Shown here: one piece after another, positions 22,369 to 29,637 of the stretch
Layout: the number at the start of each line of letters is the position of its first letter
Position numbering within the stretch: the first letter of the stretch is position 1
Assembly (NCBI GenBank): GCA_043424615.1
Contig: JBHWOX010000016.1
Coordinates: 1 to 29,637, forward strand
Source of the DNA: JAUNQW01 sp043424615
GTDB taxonomy: Bacteria > Bacillota > Bacilli > Lactobacillales > Carnobacteriaceae_A
Reading direction: 5' to 3'
DNA: 29,637 bases
Made by a program: the position numbers and the translations under genes
The notes under the pieces: model-generated
Database searches by the model: none
Told to the model about the DNA's origin: nothing
What the model saw: only the letters and a program-made list of their open reading frames with translations

Positions 22369-25134
22369 CTACTCATTCTTTTTAAAAAATCGATCAATGG
22401 TTTCTAACTGCTCATCTCTTAATTGGTAAATAGGCGTCTCTGCTGGAATAGCGGCTTGCAAATCCCTAGCATAGGAGGAATGAATAAAGCGATCGTCTAA
22501 AATGACCATCATCCCCCTGTCCTCTGGTGTTCGAGTTAAACGACCAAAAGCTTGCTTTAATTTTTGCTTGGCCCGGGGTAAACTCAAGCGATAAAAAGAC
22601 GATGTTGAAGGAATAGCTAAAGACTGCATACGAATATGGTGCCAAACATCATCAGGAGACTCAAATGGCATACGAGTGACGATGACCAAAGATAAAGCAT
22701 CCGCTGGCAAGTCGATACCTTCCCAAAAGCTATGTGATCCCAAAAGAATCGGTTGTTTTATCTTTTTAAACTTTTTCACTAGCCGATGTTTGCTACCGTG
22801 TATCCCTTGAGCAAGTATGGGACGTTTCTTGCTCAAGCCACATTGGTCGAGCAAGTGGTAAACCGCCTCCAAGCTAGCTAGAGAATTAAATAAGACCAAA
22901 GCAGGCTGTTCACTATGCGATAAGATGAGATTAAGATAATAAGCTAACATTTTTTCATATTCAGCAGCGCTTAAATGTTTTATGGGTAAAAGCTGTTGGG
23001 GAAGAAGGATAGCCGTCTGTTCTTTATAATTAAAGGGGCGGTCAACACTAAAACAATCCAAGGCTTGCTTCAAGCCCTTTTCTTGGTAGACCTGTTGGAT
23101 GGGTTGAGCATCTGAGGTCACATAGCTCAAAGCTTTCATTGAAAAAAGCTGCTCTAGACGGTCTTGAAAAAGTCGATGTTGAAAACGATAGATATAAAAC
23201 TGCTTCCCTTCTTGCCTACTAAATTTTTTTATCCACAAGTAGGATTCTTCCGGCTGTTCAACTTGCAGTAATATTTGCTCGAAAAGCTCAGCATATTCAT
23301 TCAATCTTTTATAAAAATGATAGAGCCGGTCAATTTTAAGCTGTTCAGCTGTTGGATAGTCTTTGTAATGATTCAAAAATATATTCAATCCTGATTGCAG
23401 CTGCAACTGCAAGGAAGAAAATAGTTGCCCATACTCTTGAAGTTGATCCATCAAAAGATTGGACCAGTCAGAGCTTTGGATGACTTGGTCTAAAATTTCA
23501 TAGTCTTCCAAATGATCTAACTGATAATTTTCAATAAAATCTTGGACAATAGCTTGAGAAAGCAAGTGAAAAAGCTCCCAGTCTTTAACAAAATTGATCT
23601 CACTTTCCTTCAGTTGCTCTTGTTCTCTTAGAGAGAGCATTTCTTTTAAATAGTACCAATCCCCATTTTGCATCCAATCGATTTCATTAGAAATAAAATA
23701 ATTGCAGGATGAAAAAGAGAAATGCAAAGTGGACGATTTTAATAGCTGGTCGATAAAGTGGTGGGCTTCATCAATAATGAAATAGGCCTGGTCAAATAAA
23801 TCGTTATGTTTTGAAAAATAATCATGGCTTAAGTAAGCATGGTTGGTCACCACCAAATGGGCTTGTCGAGCTTTCTTACGAGAAAGTAAGTAATAGTCCA
23901 GCTCAGACCAGGGCCCTTTTTTCAGTAGTTCTGGGTGCTTATTCGACCGAATTTTTTGCCAAAAAGGATGTTTTTGTTTAGCTGAAACGATTTCATCCAA
24001 GTCTCCAGATTGACTTTCTGTTAACCACACCAAGACCTGACACAAATAAATGGAACTGGTAGGGTCCAAAGTGGTTTGTTTTAATAAGTAATTGATGGTT
24101 TCTAAGTCAACATAATGTTGCTGGCTTTTTAAAATGGCGACTGTTAAGTGACTCTTTAGCAATTGGTTCAAAAAAACGATATCCTTATCCACTAATTGGT
24201 CTTGAAGTAGGATAGAATAAGTCGAAATGACGACCGGCCGCTGAATTTGACTCATGAAAGCAGCTGGAACAAGATAGGCCAAACTTTTACCGCTGCCAGC
24301 CGGGGCTTCAATAATAAGTTGTTGCTGGCCTGCTTCTATAAAATGCTGGTATATCTTATCCATCATTTGCGTTTGATAAGGGCGAAGTTCCATTTGGCCT
24401 TCAAATAAAGCCTGCTTACTGGCCAAATCTTTGGGATAAGAGCCTTCTAAGCCAGATTCAACCGATGAACGCAAGCGATTATCTTTGAGAGTAAGTTCCT
24501 CAACATGAATATAGTCATCATCTAAGCTTGGATCAGATGCCTCCAAAGCCTGGACAAAAAATTCAGAACTGTCATAAGTTAAGCTGGGCGTCAGCTCAAC
24601 CAGCTGACTAAGGCAAGATGGTGGAAGTTGCTGAACCTTTTCCAAACATTTTACTAATAAATAAGCAGTTGCGCGAGAATCTGCGCCAGCGTCATGGGCA
24701 TCTTCTAAGCCTAAGGCCATGCCCTCATTAAGAGCTTGTAAGCTATATCCCTTTTGCTGGGGAAAAAGGATCCGACTCAAAACGACCGTATCCATGGCCT
24801 TGTTTTCCAAGAGAGGTAAACCGGCCTGCTTCATCTCATGATTTAAAAAGTTCAGGTCAAATGTTACATTATGGGCAACAAAAATATAGCCTTCCAGCAG
24901 CTGGTGAATATACTCCCCCACTTCAAAGAAATAGGGAGCATCTGCCACCATTGCATTTTTTACTCCCGTTAGTAATTCAATTTTATGAGGAATCTGTCGT
25001 TCTGGATTAATCTTAAATTCAAGAGTATCTTTGACTTCATTGTTTTCAACAAAGCTACATCCAAATTGGATGACCCGATCCCCCTTTTTATAGCTCGATC
25101 CAGTCGTTTCCAGATCCACAACCGCAAATTTCAT
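22369..25134 (-). CDS. dinG: DinG-family protein with N-terminal DnaQ-like 3'-5' exonuclease
   Basis: A protein of about 921 residues fusing a DEDDh exonuclease to a superfamily 2 helicase module. The exonuclease (about 1-170) has VVDLETTGSS, then HNVTFDLNFLNHE and HDAGADSRATAYL. The helicase has Walker A APAGSGKS, IIDEAHHFIDQ, and late motifs LLGSHSFWEGIDLPADALSLVIV and AFGRLTRTPEDRG. Cysteines are few and not clustered, so the iron-sulfur domain of E. coli DinG and XPD is missing, as in Bacillus and Staphylococcus DinG. The S. aureus homologue is a nuclease without helicase activity, so helicase activity should not be assumed. The open frame reaches a GTG at 25146; the ATG at 25134 is equally plausible. 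Confidence 0.94.
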   Translation of the reverse strand: MKFAVVDLETTGSSYKKGDRVIQFGCSFVENNEVKDTLEFKINPERQIPHKIELLTGVKNAMVADAPYFFEVGEYIHQLLEGYIFVAHNVTFDLNFLNHEMKQAGLPLLENKAMDTVVLSRILFPQQKGYSLQALNEGMALGLEDAHDAGADSRATAYLLVKCLEKVQQLPPSCLSQLVELTPSLTYDSSEFFVQALEASDPSLDDDYIHVEELTLKDNRLRSSVESGLEGSYPKDLASKQALFEGQMELRPYQTQMMDKIYQHFIEAGQQQLIIEAPAGSGKSLAYLVPAAFMSQIQRPVVISTYSILLQDQLVDKDIVFLNQLLKSHLTVAILKSQQHYVDLETINYLLKQTTLDPTSSIYLCQVLVWLTESQSGDLDEIVSAKQKHPFWQKIRSNKHPELLKKGPWSELDYYLLSRKKARQAHLVVTNHAYLSHDYFSKHNDLFDQAYFIIDEAHHFIDQLLKSSTLHFSFSSCNYFISNEIDWMQNGDWYYLKEMLSLREQEQLKESEINFVKDWELFHLLSQAIVQDFIENYQLDHLEDYEILDQVIQSSDWSNLLMDQLQEYGQLFSSLQLQLQSGLNIFLNHYKDYPTAEQLKIDRLYHFYKRLNEYAELFEQILLQVEQPEESYLWIKKFSRQEGKQFYIYRFQHRLFQDRLEQLFSMKALSYVTSDAQPIQQVYQEKGLKQALDCFSVDRPFNYKEQTAILLPQQLLPIKHLSAAEYEKMLAYYLNLILSHSEQPALVLFNSLASLEAVYHLLDQCGLSKKRPILAQGIHGSKHRLVKKFKKIKQPILLGSHSFWEGIDLPADALSLVIVTRMPFESPDDVWHHIRMQSLAIPSTSSFYRLSLPRAKQKLKQAFGRLTRTPEDRGMMVILDDRFIHSSYARDLQAAIPAETPIYQLRDEQLETIDRFFKKNE

Positions 25135-25176
25135 CCCATGCTTCACCCTTTTTCTAACTCTAGCGCTCGATGATGA

Positions 25177-26385
25177 TTAGACTTGCTGGCTCACCCAAGC
25201 AAGTAGGCTGTTTTGATTATTGGCCACTTCTTCATTCAGCACGGCCTCTTCCACTTGATTTAAAATTTGTCCTAACCATGGGCCTGCTTTTTTCTGGCAG
25301 AGTTGAAGGATTTGATCCCCATTCACTGCCAAATCTTGCTTAGAATAAATAGGTAAATTCTCCCATCTACCAACCAAAGCCTCTTGATCAGTGGAAAGGC
25401 CCAAGCCCCCTGCTAAGTATTCCGCTTGCTTAGCAGCTTCAATACCAATGTCATACAGCTGTTTATTGGTCCAAGTATCTTGCAGGCGAAATAATAAGCC
25501 CCGGTAAACAGCCAGGGCTTGCTTTATCACTTGATTGGAAGTTTTCCAAGCCTTTAAATTGGATTTTAACTGGACGTCCTCCCAAGCAAAATAATAGGCG
25601 ATGATAGCCCACACGCTGGCCTCAGTTGGCAGTTTGACCGGATATTGTGCTAATTTTTTTAAATCGGAGGCATGATCTTCAAAGCTAGGACAATAGCGGT
25701 ACATCTGACTTTCAACCATGCTCATCAAGCCTTTTGCTCTCGCTTGACCCTGCATTAATTTTATAAATTCAATATGGATACGCTCGACCGCAATTTTTTC
25801 TAATAAGTGAGCATCTTTCACTAAAGCGTCAAAGGTTTCACTGTCAATTTCAAAATCCAACTGACTTTGAAAGCGCACCGCTCGCATCATGCGCAAGGCA
25901 TCTTCATTAAAGCGTTCTTCGGCACAGCCGACCGCTCGAATGAGGCCTTGTTCTAAATCTTCTAAACCATGGAAAAGATCAGTCAAATGCCCCCTTGAAT
26001 CTAAAGCCAAAGCATTGATTGTAAAATCACGCCGCTTTAGATCTTCTTCCAAGGATCGGACAAACTGAACCTGGTCAGGACGTCTAAAATCAGCGTAAGT
26101 CCCTTCAGTTCTAAAAGTTGTAATTTCATAAGAATCAGATCCAAATAAAACTAAAACCGTCCCATGTTCAATGCCAACATCAATGGTTTTATTAAAAATT
26201 TCTTTGATCTCAGCTGGGAAGGCAGATGAAGCAATATCAATATCATTAATCGCTTGGCCGAGAACGGCATCTCGCACACTTCCACCCACAAAATAAGCCT
26301 CATAACCTGCTTGTTCAATTTCTTTTAAGACAGGAACAGCTTTTTTGAATTCATGGTCCAAGGGAATCCTTACTTTTTCTCGCAT
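25177..26385 (-). CDS. cca: CCA tRNA nucleotidyltransferase
   Basis: This enzyme adds or repairs the 3' CCA end of tRNAs. It is a class II bacterial type of 402 residues. The N-terminal head has GGSVRDAVLG (about 35-44) and the metal-binding pair in NDIDIASSAFP. TFRTEGTYADFRRP, RRDFTINALAL and the EDALRMMRAVRF motif that orients the base follow. A helical body and tail make up the C-terminus. It lies 19 bases after ypjD and 30-42 before dinG in the same unit, as in Bacillus-type gene order. Tight neighbours and a short ribosome site (GGTGAG) imply expression with the operon. Confidence 0.96.
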   Translation of the reverse strand: MREKVRIPLDHEFKKAVPVLKEIEQAGYEAYFVGGSVRDAVLGQAINDIDIASSAFPAEIKEIFNKTIDVGIEHGTVLVLFGSDSYEITTFRTEGTYADFRRPDQVQFVRSLEEDLKRRDFTINALALDSRGHLTDLFHGLEDLEQGLIRAVGCAEERFNEDALRMMRAVRFQSQLDFEIDSETFDALVKDAHLLEKIAVERIHIEFIKLMQGQARAKGLMSMVESQMYRYCPSFEDHASDLKKLAQYPVKLPTEASVWAIIAYYFAWEDVQLKSNLKAWKTSNQVIKQALAVYRGLLFRLQDTWTNKQLYDIGIEAAKQAEYLAGGLGLSTDQEALVGRWENLPIYSKQDLAVNGDQILQLCQKKAGPWLGQILNQVEEAVLNEEVANNQNSLLAWVSQQV

Positions 26386-26404
26386 CTACTCACCATCAGT
26401 TTCA

Positions 26405-26734
26405 TTATTCAGAATCTACACGTTCAAAACGATTAGCGTCTCGGCTATTAAACTTAGCCATGACTTGGTCAAAGGCTTCTTCCAGATCAATGTCGAGGGA
26501 ATTGGCCATGGAAATGATAACAAATAATACATCGCCCATTTCTTCCGCCATGGCTTTGTCGTTTTCACTTTCTTTTTTCTTTTTTTCACCATAATAATGA
26601 TTCACTTCTCGGGCTAACTCTCCCGTTTCTTCGGTCAAACGGGCCATCATGGCTAGGGGTGAAAAATATCCCACTTTAAATTGAGAAATATACTCATCGA
26701 CTTCTTTTTGCATACTTTTTATTGTTTTTACCAT
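26405..26734 (-). CDS. ypjD: MazG-like nucleotide pyrophosphohydrolase (YpjD)
   Basis: A 109-residue all-alpha NTP pyrophosphohydrolase, probably hydrolysing dNTPs or abnormal nucleotides. The metal-binding pattern EExxE...ExxD is visible as EETGELAREV and, after a Lys/Glu-rich loop, AEEMGDVLFVIISMANSLDID. The Lys-rich insertion EKKKKESENDK lies between the two helices. The ATG lies inside the last codons of ypiB (7-base overlap ending in TAA), so translation is coupled. Confidence 0.92.
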   Translation of the reverse strand: MVKTIKSMQKEVDEYISQFKVGYFSPLAMMARLTEETGELAREVNHYYGEKKKKESENDKAMAEEMGDVLFVIISMANSLDIDLEEAFDQVMAKFNSRDANRFERVDSE

Positions 26735-27300
26735 GGTGAATCCTCACAATAATTATTTTGATCTTTGAGTTGGTTTAATTTGTCGGTGAAAGTAATGAAA
26801 GCTTCCTCATCCTGGTTTTCTAAAGCATGATTGATTTCTTCCATCAGTTGTTTGCAATAAAAACCATATAAAAACTCATCTAAGGCATGGTCGACCCTTT
26901 CTTGAACTTCTTCCGGAACATGATCATTCCAACTGTAGTACGGGTTGTCTTCGATCACCGTCAGATAGCGCTCTTCCATCCAAGCCCCTTCAAATTGTAA
27001 TTCCACATAAATGTCATGATGCCAATTCAAACGTATATCATGAAAGGCTCTTTCTGGGTTATGAAAGACTTTTCCATCCTTGTAAAAAGAAAAATCCGGG
27101 CTGTCTACAGACTTAGCAGCGATCACAATGCCTCGAGGGGATTGGTCAGCATGTTGAACAAAATGGACCTTATCCAAGATAATTTTATGGCCGTGTAAAT
27201 AATTAAGAATCATATAAGCGCCACGATGTTTTAATTCTTCATGGTCTAAAAACCATTTTAAAAATTCTTTTTTTTCTTCAATACTTACTTTTTTATCCAA
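26728..27300 (-). CDS. ypiB: YpiB-like protein (UPF0302)
   Basis: A cytoplasmic protein of 190 residues recognised as YpiB/UPF0302 by EKKEFLKWFLDHEELKHR at the start, KVHFVQHADQSPRGIVI, and FHDIRLNWHHDIYVELQF. No biochemical function is established. The frame opens with an ATG at 27306, but AAAGGAGG (27307-27314) touches that codon directly and could not serve it. The TTG at 27300 is 6 bases from the site, so I place the start there (MDKKVS). The gene follows the TPR gene ypiA by about 10 bases, the same pairing as in Bacillus. Confidence 0.88.
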   Translation of the reverse strand: MDKKVSIEEKKEFLKWFLDHEELKHRGAYMILNYLHGHKIILDKVHFVQHADQSPRGIVIAAKSVDSPDFSFYKDGKVFHNPERAFHDIRLNWHHDIYVELQFEGAWMEERYLTVIEDNPYYSWNDHVPEEVQERVDHALDEFLYGFYCKQLMEEINHALENQDEEAFITFTDKLNQLKDQNNYCEDSPW

Positions 27301-27316
27301 ACTCATCCTCCTTTAA

Positions 27317-28594
27317 TTAAAAATGATTGGCTTCGCGTTCGAGTCTTTCAACTTCCAATAGCTTGAAATAGGGGGAGTGAGGATCTAAAGTCAATGCCTG
27401 ATCTAAAGCTGACGCTAATAGATCCCACCGGCCCTCCGCTCGCATGAACTGGCAATAATCTTCTAAAAACTCAATAGAATCCTGCCATTGTCCCTTGGCT
27501 TTTTCAAAAGAATCTAAAGCCTGGTCATATTCTTCCAATTCATCATAAGCACGAGCTTGTAACCACAGGATGCTAGGATCTTCAAAATCAGCATCCGTTG
27601 CCCTCTGGCTCAATTCAATTAGTTTTTCCCACTCCGCACGCTGAGCTAAAAAGCGCATATAATCAATTCGAGTTTGGAGATGCCAGGGATTCAGCCTAAG
27701 AGCTTGATCAAAATAGTGTTCACGCTCGCTATCTTCAGCTTCCCCTTGACTAAAGAGGGCCAGCAAATGATAAATTTCTGCCGATTGATCATCCACTTCT
27801 AAAGCCTTTAAGAGAACGTGATAGGCTTGGTCGGTCTGGTGATGTGCCTGCAAGGATTTAGCTAAATAAATATAGGCCGTACTATAGGAAGGATCGAAAT
27901 CCAAAACTTTTTCAAAACTTTTTATGGCCGGATCGTAATTTTCCAGTTGAAAATAGCATAGGCCGAGTTGGAAATATTTGTCAACGTTTTCTTCCTCTTC
28001 AATAGTAGTGAGATAATAATCAATAGCTTCTTCCCACTCTCCCATAGCGGCTAGAGATTCAGCTAGGCGAAAACTAATTTCGCCTTTATTGGCAAAGTCT
28101 ACATCTTGACCAACCAAGCGTTGATAAAAAGGCAGGGCTTCGGCAAAACGCTGGAGGGTAAAATAGAGTTCAGCCAATGCGAATTGAACCACCGGATCCT
28201 GATCAGTTAGGTCTGAAGCTTGTTGTAATTTCATTTCAGCTACTTCATTCAGCCCCTGACTTAAATACATATCCGCTTGTAATAATAAAGAATGGCTATA
28301 ATACGAACTATCGGTTTGAACTTGGTCAAGCCAAAAAAAAGCTTCCTCCAGATTTCCATCATTGAAATAAATTTCGGCCATCAAAATATTCAAATAATCA
28401 TCCTGGGGATTTAACTGCAGTAATTTTTCCAATAAAGCTTCTAAATGACTGGTGAAACCCATCGCATACAGGGCTTCAGCCAGTCCTAAAAGCTCTTCGT
28501 AACTATCCTCCATTAAAGCCTCTTGAAAGTAAAGGTCTGCTTGTTCTAAATTACCTATTTGAATGCTATCAATCATGTGTTCTGCAGCAGACAT
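27317..28594 (-). CDS. ypiA: YpiA-like tetratricopeptide repeat protein
   Basis: A 425-residue soluble protein built almost wholly of TPR helix pairs. At least ten repeats of about 34 residues can be read from residue 1 to 415, for example YEELLGLAEALYAMGF, DYLNILMAEIYFNDGN, VDKYFQLGLCYFQLEN and STAYIYLAKSLQAHHQ. There is no signal peptide or membrane segment and no catalytic domain, so it is a scaffold or adaptor. Partners are unknown; the constant neighbour ypiB is one candidate. The residue composition is very acidic. GTGGAG precedes the ATG by about 8 bases. It is the first gene of the long minus-strand unit ending with dnaD. Confidence 0.9.
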   Translation of the reverse strand: MSAAEHMIDSIQIGNLEQADLYFQEALMEDSYEELLGLAEALYAMGFTSHLEALLEKLLQLNPQDDYLNILMAEIYFNDGNLEEAFFWLDQVQTDSSYYSHSLLLQADMYLSQGLNEVAEMKLQQASDLTDQDPVVQFALAELYFTLQRFAEALPFYQRLVGQDVDFANKGEISFRLAESLAAMGEWEEAIDYYLTTIEEEENVDKYFQLGLCYFQLENYDPAIKSFEKVLDFDPSYSTAYIYLAKSLQAHHQTDQAYHVLLKALEVDDQSAEIYHLLALFSQGEAEDSEREHYFDQALRLNPWHLQTRIDYMRFLAQRAEWEKLIELSQRATDADFEDPSILWLQARAYDELEEYDQALDSFEKAKGQWQDSIEFLEDYCQFMRAEGRWDLLASALDQALTLDPHSPYFKLLEVERLEREANHF

Positions 28595-28621
28595 CTTATC
28601 AACTCCACTTCATACCCATTA

Positions 28622-28650
28622 ATTTTATCATAGTTTATGGTTCTTTTTAA
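28622..28650 (-). promoter_or_regulatory. Probable promoter of the ypiA-dnaD unit
   Basis: On the minus strand TTAAAA (-35, 28645-28650) is spaced 17 bases from TAAAAT (-10, 28622-28627), with an upstream TG giving an extended -10. It lies downstream of the HU terminator and about 30 bases before the ypiA ATG. No other promoter this good was seen in the following seven genes. Confidence 0.55.
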
Positions 28651-28739
28651 TCATTTGCTAGCAAGGACCAATCATGAAAAAGTGCTTGCATAGCTTCAAT
28701 CGTCTATCTTATTTCATAAAGCCCTTAAGTAAATAATAA

Positions 28740-28766
28740 AGAGGCTGTATACATTATACAGCCTCT
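28740..28766 (-). terminator. Terminator of the HU gene
   Basis: AGAGGCTGTATA and TATACAGCCTCT form a perfect 12-pair stem with a 3-base loop. On the minus strand TTTATTATTT follows. It lies 20 bases after the HU stop. Confidence 0.85.
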
Positions 28767-28785
28767 GTTGGTATTATCGATAAAA

Positions 28786-29064
28786 CTAGTTTTTAACAGC
28801 GTCTTTCAATCCTTTACCAGGTTTGAAAGCTGGGACTTTAGTTGCTGGGATTTCAATTTCATCACCAGTTTGTGGATTACGTCCCTTACGAGCTGCACGG
28901 TCGCGAACTTCAAAAGTACCGAATCCGATGATTTGTACTTTTTCACCGCTAGAAAGATTGTCTTGAATAGCTTCAAACACCGCTTCAACGACAGGTGTTG
29001 CATCTTTTTTCGTTAGATCAGTAGCATCAGCAACTTGGCTGATTAAATCTGCTTTATTTGCCAT
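28786..29064 (-). CDS. hup: HU-type DNA-binding protein
   Basis: HU is the small dimeric histone-like protein that bends and compacts DNA. The 92 residues match Bacillota HBsu: MANKADLI at the start, EKVQIIGFGTFEVRDRAARKGRNPQTGDEIEIPATKVPAFKPGK (the DNA-binding arm and saddle, read as one family landmark in pieces), and the end LKDAVKN. AGGAGG lies 8 bases before the ATG. It sits after der and before ypiA, as in Bacillus. It is monocistronic, with a promoter near 29145-29173 and a terminator at 28740-28766, and should be highly expressed. Confidence 0.98.
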   Translation of the reverse strand: MANKADLISQVADATDLTKKDATPVVEAVFEAIQDNLSSGEKVQIIGFGTFEVRDRAARKGRNPQTGDEIEIPATKVPAFKPGKGLKDAVKN

Positions 29065-29144
29065 ATGTCGTTCACCTCCTACAACGTGCGTTATTTAACC
29101 ATAATAAGAATGGTTGTTCAGAACGAAGAATTCATTCTTTAGTA

Positions 29145-29173
29145 AAGATACCATATAAAGCTTGTTACATCAA
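29145..29173 (-). promoter_or_regulatory. Candidate promoter of the HU gene with structured leader
   Basis: On the minus strand TTGATG (-35, 29168-29173) is spaced 17 bases from TATCTT (-10, 29145-29150), with TG one base before the -10. RNA would begin near 29138, at the first arm of an inverted repeat (AAGAATG with CATTCTT at 29106-29112 and 29133-29139), so the message may open with a hairpin. Each box is 4 of 6, so another promoter cannot be excluded. Confidence 0.45.
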
Positions 29174-29203
29174 TACTTTTCATCACTTTCCAGCCTAAAA
29201 AGC

Positions 29204-29637
29204 TTAATTTTTATTTCTGAAAATAAATCTTAAAGTCGTCCCAGTGAAATCAAAGGCTTCGCGGAATTTATTCTGCAAATAGCGCTCATATGAAAAATGG
29301 ACCAAATCTTTATCATTAACAAAAATCAAAAAGGTTGGCGGTCCGACAGCTACTTGAGTGCCGTAATTGATACGTAATTTCTTACCCTTATCAGAGGGGG
29401 GTGGATTTAAGACAATAGCTTCTTGGATCACTTCATTAACCAGTGAGGATTGAATTTGTGAGCGATTATTCTGATAAACATAGTCCACAAGAGCTAAGAG
29501 ATCTTTGAGTCCCTTGCCTGTTTTAGCAGAAGTAAATAAAATAGGAACATAATTTAAGAAAGTAAAGCCCATTCGGATTTTATTTTCAAATTCTTGTTTG
29601 GCTTTTTCGTCTTTTTTATCCTGTGTATCCCATTTAT
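29204..29637 (-). CDS. der: Der (EngA) double GTPase, C-terminal part only
   Basis: Der is a GTPase with two G domains needed for 50S subunit assembly. Only the last 144 codons are inside the window; the frame is open to base 29637. The visible part starts with the G4 motif of the second G domain (KWDTQDKKDEKAK, with the N of NKWD at the edge) and continues with the G5 motif FTSAKTGKGL. It then has the KH-like C-terminal domain: VNEVIQEAIVLNPPPSDKGKKLRI as a family landmark, and a short tail RFIFRNKN. An ATG at 29572 is internal and not a start. Its place upstream of the HU gene matches Bacillus. No strong terminator is seen after it. Confidence 0.95.
   Translation of the reverse strand, partial: KWDTQDKKDEKAKQEFENKIRMGFTFLNYVPILFTSAKTGKGLKDLLALVDYVYQNNRSQIQSSLVNEVIQEAIVLNPPPSDKGKKLRINYGTQVAVGPPTFLIFVNDKDLVHFSYERYLQNKFREAFDFTGTTLRFIFRNKN

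Noticed and set aside
1..29637. CRISPR array, toxin-antitoxin, restriction or other defence island, riboswitch
   Set aside because: I found no regularly spaced repeats, no small toxin-like gene pairs, no defence-type genes and no recognisable riboswitch core; almost all bases are explained by housekeeping genes.

Overview
The window looks like core chromosome from a low-GC Gram-positive bacterium of the Bacillota, most likely order Lactobacillales. An Aerococcaceae- or Carnobacteriaceae-like host is my guess, from overall protein resemblance and gene order, and no database was searched. Supporting signs are strong AGGAGG-type ribosome sites, a type-B RNase P RNA, the Firmicutes-only proteins GpsB, YpsA, RecU and DnaD, and Bacillus-like gene order (rbgA-rnhB-dprA-topA-xerC-hslV-hslU; recU-ponA opposite ypsA-gpsB-rnpB; ypiA-ypiB-ypjD-cca-dinG-ypmB-dnaD). 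I saw no insertion sequence, prophage, CRISPR array, tRNA or island with foreign base composition.

Layout. Bases 1-2747 (minus) hold xerC, hslV and hslU; hslU runs off the left edge. Bases 2847-7684 (minus) hold rbgA, rnhB, dprA and topA. dprA is broken by one in-frame TAG, and topA has its own consensus promoter and terminator. Bases 7728-14228 (minus) run from an Uup-type ABC-F ATPase through thyA, dfrA, ypmS, yozE and the protease ctpA to signal peptidase lepB, which has its own promoter and terminator. Bases 14332-15301 are a small plus-strand island with an RNase HI-like gene and a DUF4870 membrane protein. Bases 15346-18007 (minus) contain ypsA, gpsB, the RNase P RNA gene rnpB and the THUMP-domain RNA methyltransferase ypsC. 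Divergently, bases 18077-21055 (plus) carry recU and ponA. Bases 21123-28650 (minus) look like one long transcription unit, ypiA-ypiB-ypjD-cca-dinG-ypmB-dnaD. Bases 28740-29637 (minus) hold the HU gene and the C-terminal part of der.

How the genes fit together. The themes are chromosome maintenance (topA, xerC, recU, dnaD, dinG, HU, RNase HII), envelope growth and division (ponA, gpsB, ypsA, lepB, ctpA), RNA maturation (rnpB, cca, ypsC), ribosome assembly (rbgA, der), thymidylate and folate supply (thyA, dfrA) and protein turnover (hslVU). PBP1A begins with a basic SRxxR stretch, the known docking signal for GpsB, and this GpsB keeps the matching pocket residues, so the gpsB and ponA loci probably encode physical partners.

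I did not find a convincing undescribed system. The points most worth a second look are the nonsense-interrupted dprA, the HslV N-terminus with Asp rather than Ser at position 2, the GpsB-PBP1A pair, the overlapping ypsA/recU promoters, the apparent absence of trmFO between topA and xerC, and several start codons that the ribosome-site spacing redefines.
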